A DNA stretch of 64,000 nucleotides. Origin: Mycolicibacterium celeriflavum (GTDB lineage: Bacteria > Actinomycetota > Actinomycetes > Mycobacteriales > Mycobacteriaceae). Within the stretch, counting starts at the first letter, position 1. Each line of letters begins with the position of its first letter. The translations under genes and the position numbers were made by a program. This document shows, piece by piece, positions 62,375-64,000 of the stretch. The notes beneath the pieces were generated by a model. The model was not told the DNA's origin and did not search any database. It saw nothing but the letters and a program-made list of their open reading frames with translations. The stretch spans positions 2,728,001-2,792,000 of the forward strand of contig NZ_AP022591.1 of the NCBI RefSeq assembly GCF_010731795.1, read 5' to 3'.

Positions 62375-63765
62375 AAGTTGATCATGTGGCCGAGCAGCCC
62401 GTGGAAGCACTCCTGCAGGGCCTCGGACATGGTCGGGTGCGTGTGCACGTTGCGGGCCAACTCGGTGGCGGTCAGATCCCACTTCTGCGCCAGCGTGAGT
62501 TCCGGAAGTAGTTCGGAGACGTCGTGGCCGATCAGGTGCCCGCCGATCAGCTCGCCGTACTTGCCGTCGGCGATCAGCTTGACGAAGCCGCTGGGGTCGC
62601 CGGCGCCGTGCGCCTTGGCGTTCGCGGTGAACGGGAACTTGGCGACCTTGACGTCGTACCCCTCTTCGCGCGCCTGCTCCTCGGTGAGCCCGAAGCTGGC
62701 GACCTGCGGCTGACAGAACGTCGCGCGCGGCAGCATCCGGTAGTCCCCGAGCGGCAGGGTTTCGGCCCCCGCGATGGTTTCGGCGGCGACGACGCCCTGC
62801 GCCTCGGCGACGTGCGCCAGTTGCAGTTTGCCTGTGACGTCACCGATCGCGTAGATGTGCGGCACGTTGGTGCGCATGTAGTCGTCGATGCCGATGGCCT
62901 TGCGCTCGCTCACGGTGACGCCGGTGTTGTCCAACCCGTAGCCCTCGATGTTCGGCGCGAAACCGATTGCCTGCAGCACCTTTTCAGCTTTGATCTCCTG
63001 GGAGTCGCCGTCCTTGCTGACCGTGACGGTGACCTCACCGCCACTGTCGTCGATCGACTCCACCTTGGTACCGGTGAGCACCTTGACGCCCAGCTTCTTG
63101 AACTGCTTCTCGATCTCCTTGGAGACCTCGGCGTCCTCGTTGGGCAGCGCGCGGGGCAGGAACTCGACGACCGTGACGTCGACGCCATAGTTCTTCAGCA
63201 CGTAGCCGAACTCCATGCCGATCGCGCCCGCGCCGGCGATGACGATCGACTTCGGCAGCTCGCGCGTCATGATGAGCTCTTCGTAGGTCACCACGTTCTC
63301 CGACAGCGACGTACCGGGCACCAGGCGGGTGCTGCTGCCGGTGGCGATGATGATGTTGTCGAACTCGACGGTCTCGGTATCGCCCTCGTTCAAGTCGACT
63401 TCGAGCGTGTGGTCGTCCTTGAACTTGCCGTAGCCGTGAATCTCGGTGATCTTGTTCTTCTTCATCAGGTAGTGCACACCCGCGACCCGGCCGTCCGCGA
63501 CCTTTCGGCTGCGGTCGAATGCGACGCCGTAGTCGAACGTCGCCTCCCCGCTGATGCCGAACTGCTTGGCCTCCTTGGTGAAGATGTGCGCGAGTTCCGC
63601 GTTGCGCAGCAGCGCCTTGCTCGGGATGCAACCGACGTTGAGGCAGACGCCGCCCCAGTACTTGGGTTCGACGATGGCGGTGTTCAGTCCGAGCTGGGCG
63701 GCGCGGATGGCCGCGACGTATCCGCCAGGGCCTGCTCCGAGAACGACGACGTCATAGTGGGTCAC
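62371..63765 (-). CDS. lpdC: Dihydrolipoamide dehydrogenase
   Basis: FAD enzyme shared by pyruvate/oxoglutarate dehydrogenase complexes and the peroxynitrite reductase of mycobacteria. 464 residues: FAD motif [15 protein letters not shown], redox disulfide [13 protein letters not shown] (Cys41, Cys46), NAD motif [15 protein letters not shown], and the His443-Glu448 pair in [13 protein letters not shown] start with TAGGGT 7 nt upstream. Corresponds to Rv0462. Confidence 0.97.
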   Translation of the reverse strand: MTHYDVVVLGAGPGGYVAAIRAAQLGLNTAIVEPKYWGGVCLNVGCIPSKALLRNAELAHIFTKEAKQFGISGEATFDYGVAFDRSRKVADGRVAGVHYLMKKNKITEIHGYGKFKDDHTLEVDLNEGDTETVEFDNIIIATGSSTRLVPGTSLSENVVTYEELIMTRELPKSIVIAGAGAIGMEFGYVLKNYGVDVTVVEFLPRALPNEDAEVSKEIEKQFKKLGVKVLTGTKVESIDDSGGEVTVTVSKDGDSQEIKAEKVLQAIGFAPNIEGYGLDNTGVTVSERKAIGIDDYMRTNVPHIYAIGDVTGKLQLAHVAEAQGVVAAETIAGAETLPLGDYRMLPRATFCQPQVASFGLTEEQAREEGYDVKVAKFPFTANAKAHGAGDPSGFVKLIADGKYGELIGGHLIGHDVSELLPELTLAQKWDLTATELARNVHTHPTMSEALQECFHGLLGHMINF

Positions 63766-63772
63766 CCAGCCA

Positions 63773-63778
63773 ACCCTA
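63773..63778 (-). promoter_or_regulatory. -10 box of a leaderless promoter (lpdC)
   Basis: TAGGGT on the minus strand, 7 nt before the GTG at 63763-63765. Confidence 0.6.
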
Positions 63779-64000
63779 ATAGGGAATGAGGCCCACGAAA
63801 CACCGGCTTGCCCATTCGCAGAAGTAGAGACCGTGCAGTACCGCCGCGCCCGCCACCGCCGCCAGCGGCGCCGACATCACCGCGGTCGCCAGCGCCGTCA
63901 CCACCGGTCTGTTCGGCGCCATCGCGAGAAGCAGGCCGCCCACCGTCGACGTGATGACGAATACCAGCACGACGAAAACCGGCGCCGTCTTGTCGATCGA
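63776..64000 (-). CDS. Membrane protein, partial (cut at window edge)
   Basis: 74 codons reaching the window edge with no stop, so the start is unknown. Hydrophobic throughout ([40 protein letters not shown]), ending [19 protein letters not shown]. Predicted to have at least two membrane segments. Its stop is 11 bp from the lpdC start. Family not identified. Confidence 0.6.
   Translation of the reverse strand, partial: SIDKTAPVFVVLVFVITSTVGGLLLAMAPNRPVVTALATAVMSAPLAAVAGAAVLHGLYFCEWASRCFVGLIPY

Noticed and set aside
1..64000. CRISPR arrays, tRNA and rRNA genes, phage modules
   Set aside because: I saw no regularly spaced repeats with spacers, no cloverleaf-type sequences and no integrase or structural phage genes. 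Reading by eye cannot fully exclude a degenerate tRNA.

Overview
The window is from a high-GC mycobacterium, most likely a non-tuberculous Mycolicibacterium-type species. Gene order runs, in reverse, through the neighbourhood I know from M. tuberculosis as lpdC (Rv0462) to the cytochrome c maturation genes (Rv0529). Three things support this: mycobacterial hallmark genes (mshA, hbhA, senX3-regX3, ramB, bS22), many GTG starts, and many start codons 6-8 nt after a TANNNT box (leaderless transcripts). All Rv correspondences are from memory of synteny and protein resemblance, not from a search.

Layout. 1-5767: cytochrome c maturation genes (ccsB, resB, ccdA, resA-like), a histidine phosphatase and hemL form one minus-strand chain in which each start codon overlaps the previous stop by 4 bp. 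5820-15233: accessory segment with a divergent pair of deazaflavin-type nitroreductase-like genes, a GntR regulator divergent from an MFS exporter, a 1.6-kb block bounded by a 21-bp direct repeat (41-residue basic protein plus two orphan ORFs), a cytochrome P450 coupled to a flavin/F420-type oxidoreductase, an MpaB-like/TetR operon, and small membrane proteins. 15254-20677: heme genes hemB, hemD (fused to a methyltransferase-like domain), hemC, hemA. 20750-34106: conserved core with a thioredoxin-fold protein, HAD hydrolase, MaoC-like dehydratase, acyltransferase, NAD-epimerase, bS22, an excisionase-type HTH protein, proC, thioesterase, TIM-barrel isomerase, ppx, senX3-regX3 and gpm1. 34227-39130: YbjN protein, mshA, a VapBC toxin-antitoxin pair, ROK regulator, SDR. 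39200-41100: frameshifted IS110-type element and a short tandem repeat. 41112-50777: L,D-transpeptidase, murB, DUF2505, methyltransferase-like gene, nitrilase, DUF2993 protein, then a three-gene cassette (lipoprotein, sedolisin protease, membrane protein) and deoC. 50777-55767: Rv0477/0476-like genes, hbhA, an XRE regulator with a 26-bp palindrome, DUF445, a TetR regulator (MadR position) and PPK2. 55772-64000: a DUF559-type nuclease gene bracketed by two 63-bp palindromes, then the acetate/fatty-acid block fadB2, icl1, thioesterase, ramB, a CMD-like protein, a small membrane protein and lpdC.

Functional links. The heme genes sit beside the cytochrome c maturation genes. ramB sits near icl1, with RamB-like boxes upstream of icl1. 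senX3-regX3 and gpm1 are neighbours. mshA (mycothiol), murB and the L,D-transpeptidase supply redox and envelope functions.

The least explained items are two families of short palindromic repeats (one inserted in frame inside ccdA), the repeat-bounded block at the 3' end of the P450 gene, the sedolisin cassette, and the XRE-gene palindrome. I saw no tRNA, rRNA or CRISPR array.
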